Assembly: GCA_027622975.1 (NCBI GenBank) | Contig: JAQBVN010000015.1 | Location: 1 to 55,116, forward strand | DNA from: Bacteroidota bacterium | Lineage (GTDB): Bacteria > Bacteroidota > Bacteroidia > Flavobacteriales_D > Sanyastnellaceae | DNA length: 55,116 nucleotides | Direction of reading: 5' to 3' | In this document: positions 54,803-55,116 of the stretch, piece after piece | Layout: each line of letters begins with the position of its first letter | Numbering within the stretch: position 1 is the first letter of the stretch | Notes under the pieces: model-generated | What the model was told of the DNA's origin: nothing | Seen by the model: the letters and a program-made list of their open reading frames with translations, nothing else | Databases searched by the model: none | Position numbers and translations under genes: made by a program

Positions 54803-55116
54803 ATGTGCGGCCGTTACGTCACCGTCTCCTCCATCCAAGCCGTTGAACAGCGCTTCAACGTCAAGGCGCTCACACCTTGGGCGTCCAACGCCAACGTCAG
54901 CCACGGCGACCGCGCGCCGGTGGTCGCAAGCGACAAGCCCGGGGAGGTGCAGCTCATGCAGTTTGGGTTCACGCCGGGGTGGGCCAAGAAGCAGTACTAC
55001 ATGATCAACGCGCGGGCGGAGGGCGACCGAAACGCCGTCAACGACCCCAGCTACACCGGAGCGATGGGCATCCTCGACAAACCGATGTTCCGGAAGGCGA
55101 TTCGGTCGCAACGCTG
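54803..55116 (+). CDS. SRAP domain protein (SOS-response-associated peptidase), partial
   Basis: The first 104 residues of an SRAP/HMCES family protein, cut by the window end. It starts MCGRYVTVSS, so Cys2 becomes the N-terminal nucleophile that forms a covalent bond with abasic sites in single-stranded DNA after Met removal. Further family blocks are MQFGFTPGWAKK and MINARAEG. Placement just after dinB fits the well-known link of SRAP genes to SOS polymerases. The C-terminal catalytic histidine would lie beyond the window. Confidence 0.92.
   Translation, partial: MCGRYVTVSSIQAVEQRFNVKALTPWASNANVSHGDRAPVVASDKPGEVQLMQFGFTPGWAKKQYYMINARAEGDRNAVNDPSYTGAMGILDKPMFRKAIRSQR

Noticed and set aside
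53873-55111. Minus-strand open frame opposite dinB and SRAP
   Set aside because: Both plus-strand genes carry catalytic motifs; the NEERTNEERM-like run in this frame is only the 15-bp repeat read backwards.

Overview
The window looks like a chromosomal segment of a fairly GC-rich member of the Bacteroidota, most likely near the marine Flavobacteriales. Support comes from promoters of the TTG / TAnnTTTG type, the near absence of Shine-Dalgarno sequences, a long SecA, a Kelch protein ending in a type IX secretion sorting domain, DUF4286 and DUF1569 proteins, and a fused HemC-HemD. Most of the window is housekeeping. I see no rRNA, tRNA, CRISPR array, prophage or insertion sequence.

Layout. 0-6 kb: DUF72 protein and uracil phosphoribosyltransferase, facing secA and a DUF1569 gene that overlaps its stop. 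6-13 kb: nrdB-nrdA with a strong terminator, then hemA and hemCD. 12.6-17.6 kb (minus): GH92 mannosidase lipoprotein, DODA-type dioxygenase, heme A synthase and a metal-binding HMA lipoprotein. 17.6-24.3 kb (plus): EamA transporter, rplU-rpmA, serS, lipoprotein, TPR protein, DUF4286, rsmA. 24.3-31.9 kb: tandem repeat, small exported protein, fbp, mfd, a beta-barrel candidate and the Kelch protein. 31.9-34.8 kb: truB, queA, a thioredoxin-fold protein and a 4 x 22 bp repeat. 34.8-41.3 kb (minus): operon padR - pspC-like - M1 peptidase - carboxyltransferase beta. 41.4-44.6 kb: aspS, bacilliredoxin, trpS. 44.6-49.2 kb (minus): two amidohydrolase genes carrying three domains, two of them with lost metal ligands. 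49.2-55.1 kb: Nfu protein, an HTH-S24 (LexA-like) repressor, a dockerin-bearing metalloprotease, dinB and the start of an SRAP gene.

The most interesting signal is at the right end. The LexA-like repressor has a perfect TGAGCA-A-TGCTCA palindrome in its promoter region. A 10-mer (CAAATGCTCG), a 9-mer (CTTTGGTTT) and the TGCTCA half-site from that region all recur just upstream of dinB. With an SRAP gene after dinB, this suggests a compact SOS-like damage circuit with its own operator. A second genome-level signal is that at least seven genes carry a perfect TAnnTTTG box only 4-7 nt before the start codon, which implies leaderless or nearly leaderless mRNAs. A third is four unrelated short tandem arrays (10/12, 22, about 37 and 15 bp units), each in a spacer after a plus-strand gene.
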